Shown here: in pieces, positions 46,100 through 55,324 of the stretch
Layout of the letters: each line of letters begins with the position of its first letter
How positions within the stretch are numbered: position 1 is the first letter of the stretch
From: Paenibacillus sp.
GTDB taxonomy: Bacteria > Bacillota > Bacilli > Paenibacillales > YIM-B00363
DNA: 64,000 bases
NCBI RefSeq assembly: GCF_031177825.1
Contig: NZ_JAPSKE010000015.1
Span: forward strand, 62,001 to 126,000
Direction: 5' to 3'
Position numbers and translations under genes: made by a program
The notes under the pieces: model-generated
Databases searched by the model: none
The model's input: only the letters and a program-made list of their open reading frames with translations
What the model was told of the DNA's origin: nothing

Positions 46100-46915
46100 T
46101 TACCATTCGACGACGAGACCGTCGTACGCGCACAACGCGCCGAGCGCCGCGACCTTGCCTTCGAGCTCGTCATGCGGATAAGCGCCTTGATGCGAGAAGT
46201 GGGTCGCGACGACGCGCGTCCGCTCGGTGACGGCGCCGATGCTCCGCAGCTTCTCCAACATCCTGCGGAAATCTCCTTCGTTCAGATGCTCCTTGCCCGC
46301 CGGATGCCGCCAGATCGTACCTTCCAGGACGACGGCGTCCAACGCGCGTCCCTTGAGCTCTTCCCACGCCGCATCGGCGTAGTAGCCGCTGTCGGACGCG
46401 TACAGCAGCGAGGAAGCGCCGTCGCTGACGATATAGTTCATCGCGTCGCCGACCTTCAGATGATGCATCGCCTCGATCGCGCGGACCGTGTACGGCCCTA
46501 GTTCCACGGTGCGGCCGGGCAAGATCGGCACGCGACGGATTTCCGCGGCGCGGTCGCTGCCGCCGGCGTCCCACTTCGTCCAGACCGACGGCCCGGCGAG
46601 CATCGTCAGCTCGGGCAGCTCGGTCGCGAGACGGAACGCCTTGCCCCGCAGAAGCAGGTTCCCGGGATCGAAATGGTCCATGTGGCTGTGCGTGACGAGC
46701 GCGTAAGGAACTTTCGTAAGGGACAGTCCGAGCGCCGCGCAGGAAGCGAACAGATCCGGCCCCATATCGATCAGCAAATCGTCGTTGACCAGCGCGCTTT
46801 GCCGTCTTCGCACGTTCCTGCCTCCGCGCGCGCGAGCGTACGCGCAAGTTTCGCAATCGCAGAACGGGGAGGGGACGCCTTCGGCAGCCCCGGTTCCAAG
46901 GAAGGTCAACTTCAT
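46100..46915 (-). CDS. MBL-fold phosphodiesterase-like hydrolase (PhnP-like)
   Basis: A 271-residue metallo-beta-lactamase-fold protein. Starts MKLTFLGTGAAEGVPSPFCDCETCAYARARGG; the CDCxxC cysteine cluster near residue 19 resembles the PhnP group that binds zinc and hydrolyses cyclic phosphate esters. The metal-ligand motif is THSHMDHFDP (about 75-84), with further His in MHHLKVGD and VVATHFSH. The substrate is unknown. It lies 34 bp downstream of the DUF4091 gene in the same direction and ends at an intrinsic terminator. Confidence 0.82.
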   Translation of the reverse strand: MKLTFLGTGAAEGVPSPFCDCETCAYARARGGRNVRRRQSALVNDDLLIDMGPDLFASCAALGLSLTKVPYALVTHSHMDHFDPGNLLLRGKAFRLATELPELTMLAGPSVWTKWDAGGSDRAAEIRRVPILPGRTVELGPYTVRAIEAMHHLKVGDAMNYIVSDGASSLLYASDSGYYADAAWEELKGRALDAVVLEGTIWRHPAGKEHLNEGDFRRMLEKLRSIGAVTERTRVVATHFSHQGAYPHDELEGKVAALGALCAYDGLVVEW

Positions 46916-46949
46916 ATACGATCGTCCTTTCCTTCGTGTCGGATATAGA

Positions 46950-49331
46950 TTATGGGGTCATCGGCTCCGCGGGCTCGGCGGAGGTAAAGCGGAAATGATC
47001 GAAATACAGCGTTACCGGCGCGCCCTGCCTCCACATCCACAGCTCGATGCCGCGCATCCGGGTCAAATCCAAACCGACTTGACGCAGCGGAATGCGGATC
47101 GTCTCCGCGCTTCCGGCGCGCACGTACTGCATGAACGAGTCGTCGGACTTCCCGTCAATTTGACTGAACTTTACATAAAATTGCACCGTCTCGCCAGGAT
47201 TGTATACGTCGAATTCCACCGTCTCGAAAGCCGACCAGTCCGCGCTGCGGAAGCCCGTGCCCGCATGCCACAAACGAAGGTTCGGGAAATTCACGTTCGC
47301 CCGGAACTCCGCTTTCATCGAAGCGTCGCCTTGCGTCGCGTACTCGTTCGACGCGCTGACTCTTACCGTCGACGTCGCGAATCGGCCGACGTCCTCCGCC
47401 GTCTCCGCTTCGTTCAACGCGATCGCATGCGGCGCGGCGGTTTCGTACACGGCAAGCGTGCGTACGATCTCGCGGACGCGCCCGTCCTTCGTCACGACGA
47501 TGCGGATCTCGTGCGCCCCGGGAGACAGCGCCAGCGTCGCCGTAAACTTGTCGTGCCCGGCCCCCTGCGCCGCAAGGGCGAGCGGCGAGCCGTTCAACGT
47601 CGCGCTCGCGCCCGGCTCGACGTAGACGGTCACCTCCCGGCTGCCGTCGGCGGGGGTTCGGACCGCCGCGATCGCGGGCAGCTCGAGCGGTTCGGCGACG
47701 ATCTCTCGCGCCAGCGCCGACCGAACCTCGCCCACGAGCGCCGGATTGTCCTCCTCGTACGCTTTAATATCGTCGTACAAGCGGTCGTAGAACGGCCGAA
47801 TCGCGTCTCGATACGGGAACGCTTCGTCGAGGCCGAGCCGTTCGCCCGTCTCGCGCAGGCGCTGTTCATACAGCCAGAGGTATTCGTAATCCTCCATGCT
47901 CTCGCGCAGCGCCTCGAGCCGGATCGTGCCGATCGGACCGTCGACGCCGACCTCGGTGCCCGGGTAGAACAAGTATCCGTCGCCGTTCGCCCCGGGGAAC
48001 GCCAGCGGATCCGTCCACACGTCGCGGCTCACGTACTGATACGTCCCGTTCACGGAAGCATACTTCTGGAACTGCGTCGTCGCCCAATACAGCGTACCCT
48101 CCACGCCGTAGTCGTGCTGCATCCAAGCCAGCAGGCGCGTGCCGACCAAGTCGTCGTCCAGATGGTACGACGGGAACGGATGCGTCGGCTTCACGTACGT
48201 GTACCACCATACGCGATCCCCGGCCGCCTGACGCTCCTTCGCGAAATCGGGGTCGAACTTGTCGATGGACGGCACCCAGATGTCCAGATCCCCGACCAGC
48301 TCGTCGACCGGCTGGATCGTCACGAGATGCGGCACGTCCGGCGCGGCTTGCTCCAGCGCGGCGGTAATGTGACGCACGCGGCCGTACTTCGCGGCGGTCG
48401 GCTCGTCGATTTCGCCGACGTAGAAGTACGCCTTCTCGAGCAAGCCTTCCGCCCGCAAGCGATCGACGACCGCCTTGATCTTGGCCGTGTCCGGCTCGCC
48501 GTCCGCCGTGCGGTAATACGGCAGCCGATACGCGGAAACCCGTGAATCGTTAATATACTTAGGCGCATGCGTCGCGTAATATTCGATGTCCGCGTCGGGG
48601 ATCGGCAGGTAGCCGGGCGTCAGCCGATGCTCGACGGATGCCCAATAATACTTTTCGATATACCTCCAAGCCTCTTCTCCCTGAACGTTCCCATGAGCTT
48701 CTTGAATCGGACCGCCCCATACGCCGAAGTTCGTCTTGGCATGGCTCTCGTCGGTCAGCTCGAAATCCCACACCGTCAGCTCCACGGGAACGCGGACGGG
48801 CGCCTCCGTTTCATGCAGGAGCAGCTCCCCGGTATAGACCCCCGCCGGCTGGCCCTTGGGTACGTACACCTTCACCCAAATGCCCTGGTTTCGCCCCGCC
48901 TCCACGGTCAGCATCCCGTCAAGCGGGATGAGCGCGTCCGGATACCACCCCTTCGGATACGCCGCGGTCGTCGACGTCTTCACCTCGATATAATGCTGCC
49001 GGAACAGCTCGATATGCTCCGCGCCGATTTTCTCCGGGCCGTCCGTCCGCTTCAAATCGCCGATGGACACCTGCAGCTTGCGCAGACCGTCCGTCCCCGC
49101 CTTGACGATCACTTGTCCGCTCTCGTATTCGTTGCGAGCGGCCTCGAGCGTAAGGACCGCGGCAGCCTCGCCTCCGGGGAACGGCTGATCTCGCATCACC
49201 TTCTCCGTATTCGTGGGCGCCCATACCTTGAACTGGGGGGTATCCCCTTCGGAAAAGCCGGACAGCGTCAAGAGCGCAAGCAGCAGCAGGAGCGCCGGAG
49301 CGGCGGCTCGCAGTGCGTAACGGTTCATCAT
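46950..49331 (-). CDS. Secreted DUF4091 protein, probable glycan hydrolase
   Basis: A 793-residue exported protein. Signal peptide MMNRYALRAAAPALLLLLALLTLSGF, then an N-terminal beta domain (about 30-215), a central (beta/alpha)-barrel-like DUF4091 region (about 240-540; EIDEPTAAKYGRVRHITAALEQAAPDVPHLV, GDRVWWYTYVKP, RLLAWMQHDYGVEGTLYWATTQFQKY), and C-terminal Ig-like and carbohydrate-binding-like domains (about 620-790). The acidic EIDEPT is a candidate catalytic site. DUF4091 proteins sit in glycan-use clusters; the substrate here is unknown. ATGATG start, GAGGAGG 6 nt upstream. The gene follows the ABC transporter binding protein after a terminator and precedes the MBL gene. Confidence 0.78.
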   Translation of the reverse strand: MMNRYALRAAAPALLLLLALLTLSGFSEGDTPQFKVWAPTNTEKVMRDQPFPGGEAAAVLTLEAARNEYESGQVIVKAGTDGLRKLQVSIGDLKRTDGPEKIGAEHIELFRQHYIEVKTSTTAAYPKGWYPDALIPLDGMLTVEAGRNQGIWVKVYVPKGQPAGVYTGELLLHETEAPVRVPVELTVWDFELTDESHAKTNFGVWGGPIQEAHGNVQGEEAWRYIEKYYWASVEHRLTPGYLPIPDADIEYYATHAPKYINDSRVSAYRLPYYRTADGEPDTAKIKAVVDRLRAEGLLEKAYFYVGEIDEPTAAKYGRVRHITAALEQAAPDVPHLVTIQPVDELVGDLDIWVPSIDKFDPDFAKERQAAGDRVWWYTYVKPTHPFPSYHLDDDLVGTRLLAWMQHDYGVEGTLYWATTQFQKYASVNGTYQYVSRDVWTDPLAFPGANGDGYLFYPGTEVGVDGPIGTIRLEALRESMEDYEYLWLYEQRLRETGERLGLDEAFPYRDAIRPFYDRLYDDIKAYEEDNPALVGEVRSALAREIVAEPLELPAIAAVRTPADGSREVTVYVEPGASATLNGSPLALAAQGAGHDKFTATLALSPGAHEIRIVVTKDGRVREIVRTLAVYETAAPHAIALNEAETAEDVGRFATSTVRVSASNEYATQGDASMKAEFRANVNFPNLRLWHAGTGFRSADWSAFETVEFDVYNPGETVQFYVKFSQIDGKSDDSFMQYVRAGSAETIRIPLRQVGLDLTRMRGIELWMWRQGAPVTLYFDHFRFTSAEPAEPMTP

Positions 49332-49360
49332 GTCATCCTCCTCGCATGATAAAAACTCGG

Positions 49361-49410
49361 GATCCAAAAACGAACTCCCCGTACCACAGGTCGGGATCCG
49401 GGGAGTCGTT
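49361..49410 (-). terminator. Intrinsic terminator after the binding-protein gene
   Basis: Stem CTCCCC / GGGGAG extended by AACGA / TCGTT with one bulged A, followed on the minus strand by TTTTT. It may lower expression of the downstream DUF4091 gene relative to the transporter. Confidence 0.8.
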
Positions 49411-49435
49411 CTTAGATGCTGAAGCAGCGTATGAA

Positions 49436-51073
49436 TTATTGCTTGTAGCGCTCGTAGGCCGCCGTATAAAGCTCTAAGTAATCCTTCAAGCCCATGCGCT
49501 CGATCGTAGCGACGTAGTTGTCCCATTCGCTGAACGGCAGATCGCCGGTAATGAACTTGTCCGTGCTCTCGCTGACGTACTTGTCGATGTCCGTGTGCAA
49601 CGGGGTGAACCGCGTCAGCTCTTCCGCCGTATACAAGAATTGCGGCCATACCTCTTCCGGCCAGTACGGCTTCACTTTCTCGGCCGCGGCCATGCTCTCC
49701 GGCGAAGCTTCTCCGCCCTTGAACGTCTTGGCGGTCAGCATCGCCGGATACCATCCGCCGGCCCACGACACGAACTTGGAGGAGTCCTTCAAGTATTCCT
49801 CGGTATACTCCAGCGTCCCGTCAGGCTGTTCGGTATAGCTCAAATCCTTGATGCCCATGAAGAACAGCTTGCTGCCCTCCTCGCTGTAGAAATAATCGAT
49901 CCACCGCACCGTCGCTTCGGGATGCTCGTTCTTATCCGTAATGACGAAGGCGCCCGGGTCGATGAGCGGCGAGCGCGCCCGCGAGAAGATGCGGTCGCCG
50001 TGCGGCCCGCTCAAGGCGGGAGCGCCGACGAAGTGCTCGATCGTCACGCCGCCGATCGCATGCGGGCTGTTGGTAACGGACGAACCGACGAGCCCCTCGT
50101 CCATCAGGGCGTTGACCTCCGGACCTTTGATCGTCAGCAAATTTTCGACCAGCAGCCCTTCCGCATATAAGTTGTGCATATATTCCAACAGTTCCTTGTA
50201 CCGCGGATCCTTCGGAATGTACCGCAGCGCGTTCGTCTGCGGGTCGATATCGACGCGGTTGTGGACGTTCCCGCGGTTGCCGAGCCCCCAGGCACCTTTC
50301 AATTCGTCGAGCAAGGAGCCGTACCCGCTCGCCGCGTACGGAATTTCGTCGGCTTGGCCGTTGCCGTTGATATCCGTCGACTTGACGGCCTTCAAGTATT
50401 GATAAAATTCATCGGTCGTCTCCGGCTCCTTCAGGTCGAGCGCGTCGAGGAACGCTTGGTTGTACCATAGCTTCGAGCCGATCAGCACGGAGGTGAAGTC
50501 AGGATCGTAGAACGTCGGGAAGCCGTAGATGTTGCCGTCCGGCATCGTCAGCCCGCGCTTCACCTCCGGGTATTGCTCCAGCAGCTTCTTGAAGTTCGGG
50601 GCGTACTTGTCGATGTAGTCGTTCAGCGGAATAAAGATGCCTTGCTGCCCATAGTTCATCAGGTCCGCCGTCGACAATCGGGCCGTGTGGAAGGCGTCCG
50701 GATAATCGCCGCCCGCCAGCACCAGGTTCCGCTTCTCCGCCAAACTCTCCGCCGGCGTCAACTGGAAATCCACTTCGACGTTCGTCATCTTCGCGTACTC
50801 CTGCCAGACGGGCAGCGCGTTCCAATCCGCCGGCGCGGACGCCGCCTTCCCGGCGAAGAACGTCAGCTTGATAGGCTCCTTAACGATCGGGAACCCGCTT
50901 TCGCTGACGGCGGAGGCGCCTTGCCCTTCGGTCGCTTGCCCTTCGGTCGCTTGCTCGCCGGACGGCGCGGCTTCTCCCGGCGGCGGCGTCCCCGCGTCGT
51001 TCGAGCATGCCGCGAGCAAGCTTGCCGTCATCACGCTCGCGAACATGGCGCGAGTCCAACGTTTCGTATTCAT
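49436..51073 (-). CDS. LplA-type oligosaccharide-binding lipoprotein
   Basis: A 545-residue extracellular solute-binding protein, LplA/YtcQ type. Signal peptide with lipobox SLLAACSN (Cys at about 22), an acidic linker rich in Ala/Glu/Gln, then the binding fold (about 60-540; AGGDYPDAFHTARLSTADLMNYGQQG, GWYPAMLTAKTFKGGE). It binds an oligosaccharide and docks with the two permeases upstream in the operon. ATG 51073, GGGAGG upstream at a normal distance. No ATPase gene is present, typical of this family, which uses a shared MsmK/MsmX ATPase. Confidence 0.92.
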   Translation of the reverse strand: MNTKRWTRAMFASVMTASLLAACSNDAGTPPPGEAAPSGEQATEGQATEGQGASAVSESGFPIVKEPIKLTFFAGKAASAPADWNALPVWQEYAKMTNVEVDFQLTPAESLAEKRNLVLAGGDYPDAFHTARLSTADLMNYGQQGIFIPLNDYIDKYAPNFKKLLEQYPEVKRGLTMPDGNIYGFPTFYDPDFTSVLIGSKLWYNQAFLDALDLKEPETTDEFYQYLKAVKSTDINGNGQADEIPYAASGYGSLLDELKGAWGLGNRGNVHNRVDIDPQTNALRYIPKDPRYKELLEYMHNLYAEGLLVENLLTIKGPEVNALMDEGLVGSSVTNSPHAIGGVTIEHFVGAPALSGPHGDRIFSRARSPLIDPGAFVITDKNEHPEATVRWIDYFYSEEGSKLFFMGIKDLSYTEQPDGTLEYTEEYLKDSSKFVSWAGGWYPAMLTAKTFKGGEASPESMAAAEKVKPYWPEEVWPQFLYTAEELTRFTPLHTDIDKYVSESTDKFITGDLPFSEWDNYVATIERMGLKDYLELYTAAYERYKQ

Positions 51074-51134
51074 CTTTCCTTACCTCCCTGACCTGAATTG
51101 AACATGCTATGTGCGAACAAAGGCTTGCCTAGGA

Positions 51135-52016
51135 TTAGCCCTTGAGAGCGCCGATCATCATGCCTTTCACGAAATATTTCTGCAGGAACGGGTACAGCAG
51201 AAGCACCGGTACGTTCGCCACGAGTACGATCGCGTATTTGATCGCTTCCGCCTCCATCAGATACGTCTGGGTCGACGCGTTCATGCTGCCGGCCATCTGA
51301 TCGACCTCGGACTTGATCAAGATTTCCCTCAGGAACAGCTGCAGCGGATACAGCTCGCGATCGTTCAGATAGATCAACGCGTTGAAGTAAGAATTCCAGT
51401 GACCGACGCCGTAAAACAATATCATGACCGCGATAATCGGCATCGACAGCGGAAGCACGATTCGCCAGAGCGTCTGGAAGTTGGAGCAGCCGTCGATCGA
51501 CGCGGATTCCTGAATTTCGTTCGGAATGCTGGTCTGGAAGAAGGTCCGCATAATGATGATGTTCCAGACCGAGACGGCTCCCGGGACGATCAGCGCCCAC
51601 ATCGTGTTGACGAGTCCGAGATTCTTAACGAGCAAATACGTAGGGATCAAGCCTCCGCTGAAAAACATCGTAAAGACGATGAAGGCGGTAATCGCGTGGC
51701 GCCCCGTGAAATCCTTGCGGGACAGCGGGTAGGACGCCAAGACGGTCATGACCAAGTTGAGCGAGGTGCCCAGCGCCGTGTAGAGTATCGTATTGCCGTA
51801 CCCGGTCAAAATCTCCCGATTGGCGAAGATGCGTTCGTACCCGACGAACGACAGCTCCTTCGGGAACAGCCACATCTCCCCGCGCAGCACCGCAAGCGGG
51901 TTGCTGATCGAGGCGCTGGCGACGAAGACGAGCGGATATAAGACGATCAGGAGAATGACGGACAAGACGGCATAAATGAAAATCCCTACGATTCGGTCGG
52001 ATAACGTGTCGCGCAT
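51135..52016 (-). CDS. Carbohydrate ABC transporter permease (LplC/YtcP type)
   Basis: A 293-residue inner membrane permease with six membrane segments, starting MRDTLSDRIVGIFIYAVLSVILLIVLYP. It carries the EAA loop NEIQESASIDGCSNFQTLWRIVLPLSMP (about 175-205), typical of the MalG/LplC class. It pairs with the upstream LplB-type permease (14 bp away) and the downstream binding protein. The start is clear from the preceding GAGGGGA site. Confidence 0.94.
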   Translation of the reverse strand: MRDTLSDRIVGIFIYAVLSVILLIVLYPLVFVASASISNPLAVLRGEMWLFPKELSFVGYERIFANREILTGYGNTILYTALGTSLNLVMTVLASYPLSRKDFTGRHAITAFIVFTMFFSGGLIPTYLLVKNLGLVNTMWALIVPGAVSVWNIIIMRTFFQTSIPNEIQESASIDGCSNFQTLWRIVLPLSMPIIAVMILFYGVGHWNSYFNALIYLNDRELYPLQLFLREILIKSEVDQMAGSMNASTQTYLMEAEAIKYAIVLVANVPVLLLYPFLQKYFVKGMMIGALKG

Positions 52017-52029
52017 CGGCGTCCCCTCC

Positions 52030-52941
52030 TTACCAAAGACTCGTTTCGTTCACTTTGCGCGCCGCCTGATTCACGAGGACGAGCAGAATGCAGTTGATGA
52101 CGGAATTGAACAGGCCGACGGCCGCGGAGAAGCTGTACTCCGCTCCGATGATGCCGCGCTGGTATACATAGGTGGAGATGACGTCGGAGCTTTCCAAGTT
52201 CAGAGAATTTTGCATCAAGTAGATTTTCTCGAAGCCGATCCCCATAATGCTGCCCACGTTCAAGATGAGCAGGATGACGACGGTGGGCAGAATGCCCGGC
52301 AGATTGATGTGCCAGATGCGCCGCAGCCGGCTGGCGCCGTCGACCCTCGCCGCCTCGTGCAGCGTCGGGTCGATGCCCGCGAGCGCCGCGAGGTAGATGA
52401 TCGAGCTCCAGCCCATCCCTTGCCAGACGCCGGAGAAGACGAAGATCGTCTTGAACCACTCGGGCTCCGTTAAGAAGGAGATCGTTTCGCCGCCGAACGC
52501 GCGAATGACGTGGTTGACGACGCCGTATTGCGGATTCAAGAAAATGAAGACCAAGCCCACCATCACGACGGTCGACAGGAAGTGCGGCGCGTAGGTGACG
52601 GTTTGGACGAGCCGCTTGAAGAACGTGCTTCGGACTTCGTTGATCAATAGCGCAAGGAGGAGCGGAACCGGAAATCCGACGGCCAGCTCGTATAAGTTGA
52701 TGCCGATCGTGTTCTTGATCAATCTCCAGAAGTAGTAGCTGTCGAAGAACCGCACGAAATGATCGAAGCCCGTCCAAGCGCTTCCCCAGATGCCCTTGGC
52801 GGCGACGAAGTGCTTGAACGCGATCTGAACCCCGTACATCGGGACGTAGTCGAAAACGACGAAATACGCGATCACCGGAGCGATCATGACGTATAAATCC
52901 CAATTTTTCCGCAGCGACCTGCGGAATACCGCTAGTTTCAA
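52030..52941 (-). CDS. Carbohydrate ABC transporter permease (LplB type), TTG start
   Basis: A 303-residue permease (MalF/LplB class), six membrane segments; N-terminus NWDLYVMIAPVIAYFVVFDYVPMYGVQIAF, and the EAA loop GIDPTLHEAARVDGASRLRRIWHINLPGI. The start is TTG 52941, set by the GGGGGGAC site about 8 nt upstream; an upstream in-frame extension would overlap the oxidoreductase gene antisense-free but lacks a ribosome site. It lies 44 bp after the oxidoreductase gene and 14 bp before the second permease. Confidence 0.92.
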   Translation of the reverse strand: MKLAVFRRSLRKNWDLYVMIAPVIAYFVVFDYVPMYGVQIAFKHFVAAKGIWGSAWTGFDHFVRFFDSYYFWRLIKNTIGINLYELAVGFPVPLLLALLINEVRSTFFKRLVQTVTYAPHFLSTVVMVGLVFIFLNPQYGVVNHVIRAFGGETISFLTEPEWFKTIFVFSGVWQGMGWSSIIYLAALAGIDPTLHEAARVDGASRLRRIWHINLPGILPTVVILLILNVGSIMGIGFEKIYLMQNSLNLESSDVISTYVYQRGIIGAEYSFSAAVGLFNSVINCILLVLVNQAARKVNETSLW

Positions 52942-52985
52942 TTGATCGTCCCCCCTTGTTCGCAGGCGATTCGGAAGTCCGCCCG

Positions 52986-54140
52986 CTACGCGTCGAGCAT
53001 CCAAGCTTCGGGAGGCTTGACCCGGACGACGCCGCCCCCCTGCCGAATCGATTCGGTCGCGGCGCAGCCGACCGCGATGCTCATGCGTCCCGCGACCGGC
53101 GGGGCGGCGGGCGGCTTGCCCTCCAGGATCATGTCGACGAAATCCTCGCAAATTATCGGATCCGCCCCGTTGTGAGAGCCTTCGGCCTTCTTGATGTCGT
53201 ACACTCGGTCCGACAAGTCCTTCCACGTGTTCGACTTGCGCGTCCGCAAATAGACCTTCTGCTCTTCTTCGTTGTTTTCGATCCGTCCGTGCGTGCCGAT
53301 GACGGTGTAGTTCCGCTGATAATCCGGGGTGAACAAACATTGAGAGTAAGACGCTTTAATGCCGCCTTCCAGCTCCATCAGCACCATACTGTTGTCCTCG
53401 ACGTCCACCTCTTCCCGGAACGCGCATTGCACCAAGGCGCCGGTTCGGGCTTCGGGGCAGCGATGCTTCTCGGCGCAGTCGGGACAGGTCAGCGCGTTGG
53501 GCTTGTCTCCGCCGAAGTAGTCCAATCCCCCGAAGGCGCTCACCTTGACGGCGTACCGTCCGGTCAGCCAGTGGATGATGTCGATATCGTGAGAAGCTTT
53601 CTGCAGCAACAGCGACGTCGTGCGCTTCGAGCTGCCATGCCAGCTATGATAGTAATAATCGCTGCCGAGGCCTACGAAATGCCTTACCCATACCGCCTTC
53701 ACGTCCCCGATCTCCCCGGCCGCGATGATCTCCTTCATCGTCCGGTACATGTTCATATACCGCATGTTGAAGCCGATCATGAAGTGCTTGCCGGAGCGGC
53801 GCCAAGCCTCGAGGATGCGGTCGCAGCCCTCGACCGTAATCCCGAGCGGCTTCTCGCAATAGACGTGCTTCCCCGCCGCAAGCGCGGCCGTCGCATGCTC
53901 CTCGTGAAGATCGTCCGGAGAAGCGACGACGATCGCGTCGATGTCCGGCCTTGCGAGCAGCTCGCGATAATCGCTTGTCACGAAGGCGTCCGGGTTGATC
54001 CGGTCGCGGAATTTCCCCAGCCGGCTCGGATCGATGTCCGCGCCCGCCACGACCGCCGATCTGCCGTCCGGTCGGTGCCAATACTTGGCGAATCCCGATC
54101 TCCAGCCGAGACCGATCACCCCGATGCGAAGCTGTTCCAT
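52986..54140 (-). CDS. Gfo/Idh/MocA-family oxidoreductase
   Basis: A 384-residue NAD(P)-dependent oxidoreductase. Rossmann motif RIGVIGLGWRSGFAKY at the N-terminus, AGADIDPSRLGKF, EKPLGITVEGCDRIL with the catalytic Lys, and HDIDIIHWLTGRY with the His of the active site. A cluster of four cysteines (CPDCAEKHRCPE ... VQC, about 225-250) is an insertion suggestive of a metal-binding loop and is unusual for the family. It oxidises or isomerises a sugar or inositol-like substrate imported by the adjoining ABC system. ATG 54140 has GAGGAGGAG upstream. It starts 16 bp after the LacI stop. Confidence 0.9.
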   Translation of the reverse strand: MEQLRIGVIGLGWRSGFAKYWHRPDGRSAVVAGADIDPSRLGKFRDRINPDAFVTSDYRELLARPDIDAIVVASPDDLHEEHATAALAAGKHVYCEKPLGITVEGCDRILEAWRRSGKHFMIGFNMRYMNMYRTMKEIIAAGEIGDVKAVWVRHFVGLGSDYYYHSWHGSSKRTTSLLLQKASHDIDIIHWLTGRYAVKVSAFGGLDYFGGDKPNALTCPDCAEKHRCPEARTGALVQCAFREEVDVEDNSMVLMELEGGIKASYSQCLFTPDYQRNYTVIGTHGRIENNEEEQKVYLRTRKSNTWKDLSDRVYDIKKAEGSHNGADPIICEDFVDMILEGKPPAAPPVAGRMSIAVGCAATESIRQGGGVVRVKPPEAWMLDA

Positions 54141-54156
54141 GTTGGTCTCTCCTCCT

Positions 54157-55212
54157 CTAGCGCGTCCGGATCGCATCGGACGATTGTCTGACGATCAGCC
54201 GGTGCGGCATAAGCAGCTTGAACGGCAGCGGGTGATCCCCGTTCATCTGATCGACCAGCACCTTGGCCGCCATCTCCCCCATCTCGGTTTTCGGGATATG
54301 AACCGTCGAGAGCGGAGGGGACGTGTACTGGGAAATCTCGATGTTATCGAGCCCGACGAAGGCGACGTCCTCGGGAATCCGAAGGCCCATCTCGGCCGCG
54401 GCCCGCATGGCGGAGATGCCCATCATGTCGCTCGCGGCGAACACGGCCGTCGGCCTCTCGTCGGGCGGAAGGCGCATCATGTCCGACATCCGCTCGTAGC
54501 TGACGTTAACGTCCCACTCCGTGTTCGCGATCCAGCGGGGATCGATGTCGAGACCCGCCTCCTGCATGGCGAACCGATAACCCCGGTACCGCTTCTCCCG
54601 CTCCATGTCGCCGGTCAGCCCCGCCCCACCGATGAACGCGATCCGTCGGTGGCCTCGATCGATCAAGTGCTGCACGGCCGCGCCCGCCGCGCCGACCCGA
54701 TCGTACATGACGACCGGGATCGTCGGATCGGAGACGTCGATGCCGACGACGACGGGGACGATGCTCTTGACCGCCTCGTACGCCTCTTCGGGAATCCGCT
54801 CGATCAAGATCATGCCGTCCAGCTTCGCGTCCTGCACGAGCTTCCGCAGGACCGTCTCGCCCCGAAGCTCTTCGATCGGGATGACGTACGAGAGTACGCA
54901 ATTCAACTCCGTCAGCTTCTTCTCGACGCCCGCTAGGATCGGCGAGAAATACGGATGGTTGTATTTGTTTTGCGGGACGGACACGATGCAGCCGACCTGC
55001 CGGAACGCCGCGACGCGCGACGACCGCTTGTACGGCTCGACCGCCCTTGGCGAAGGCGCTTCCCCGGCGAGGTAGCCCAGCGCCTTGGCGGTCTTGATTA
55101 CTCTCCCCTTTGTCTCCTGACTGATATGTCTGCTAGAGTCGTTATTTAAGACGCGGGATACGGTGGAGATGGACACCCCCGCTTGGCGGGCGATATCTTT
55201 CAACGTCGGCAA
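54157..55212 (-). CDS. LacI-family transcriptional repressor, TTG start
   Basis: A 351-residue regulator. HTH LKDIARQAGVSISTVSRVLNN (about 4-24), hinge, and a periplasmic-binding-like sugar domain (about 60-345). The start is TTG 55212 with AGGGGG 8 nt upstream; TTG 55236 lacks a ribosome site. First gene of the sugar-use operon. Its own promoter (55270-55299) is flanked by TTTGGG/CCCAAA operator-like repeats, so it is probably autorepressed and de-repressed by the sugar. Confidence 0.92.
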   Translation of the reverse strand: MPTLKDIARQAGVSISTVSRVLNNDSSRHISQETKGRVIKTAKALGYLAGEAPSPRAVEPYKRSSRVAAFRQVGCIVSVPQNKYNHPYFSPILAGVEKKLTELNCVLSYVIPIEELRGETVLRKLVQDAKLDGMILIERIPEEAYEAVKSIVPVVVGIDVSDPTIPVVMYDRVGAAGAAVQHLIDRGHRRIAFIGGAGLTGDMEREKRYRGYRFAMQEAGLDIDPRWIANTEWDVNVSYERMSDMMRLPPDERPTAVFAASDMMGISAMRAAAEMGLRIPEDVAFVGLDNIEISQYTSPPLSTVHIPKTEMGEMAAKVLVDQMNGDHPLPFKLLMPHRLIVRQSSDAIRTR

Positions 55213-55239
55213 GCGACCGACCCCCTTTTTGCGCAATTA

Positions 55240-55252
55240 CCCAAATTTTGGG
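55240..55252. promoter_or_regulatory. Operator-like dyad downstream of the LacI promoter
   Basis: CCCAAA-T-TTTGGG, two 6-bp arms around one base, located between the -10 box and the LacI ribosome site. It shares half sites with the upstream dyad at 55325-55336. Confidence 0.5.
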
Positions 55253-55269
55253 CCAAAGTTGCCAAACAA

Positions 55270-55299
55270 ATAATATCAGCGGATTCTCAGCACCGTCAA
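55270..55299 (-). promoter_or_regulatory. Sigma-A promoter of the LacI-oxidoreductase-ABC operon
   Basis: TTGACG (55294-55299) and TATTAT (55270-55275), 18-bp spacer, reading on the minus strand. The transcript would start about 50 bp before the TTG start of LacI. Confidence 0.6.
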
Positions 55300-55324
55300 T
55301 TAAATTTTGCGTAAAATGTAAAAC

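Noticed and set aside
49332-49766. 5' extension of the DUF4091 frame into the binding-protein gene
   Set aside because: No ribosome site upstream, overlaps a terminator and another gene; the ATGATG start with GAGGAGG and a signal peptide is clearly better.
52942-53340. 5' extension of the LplB frame
   Set aside because: Overlaps the oxidoreductase gene in another frame and lacks a ribosome site; TTG 52941 behind GGGGGG is used.
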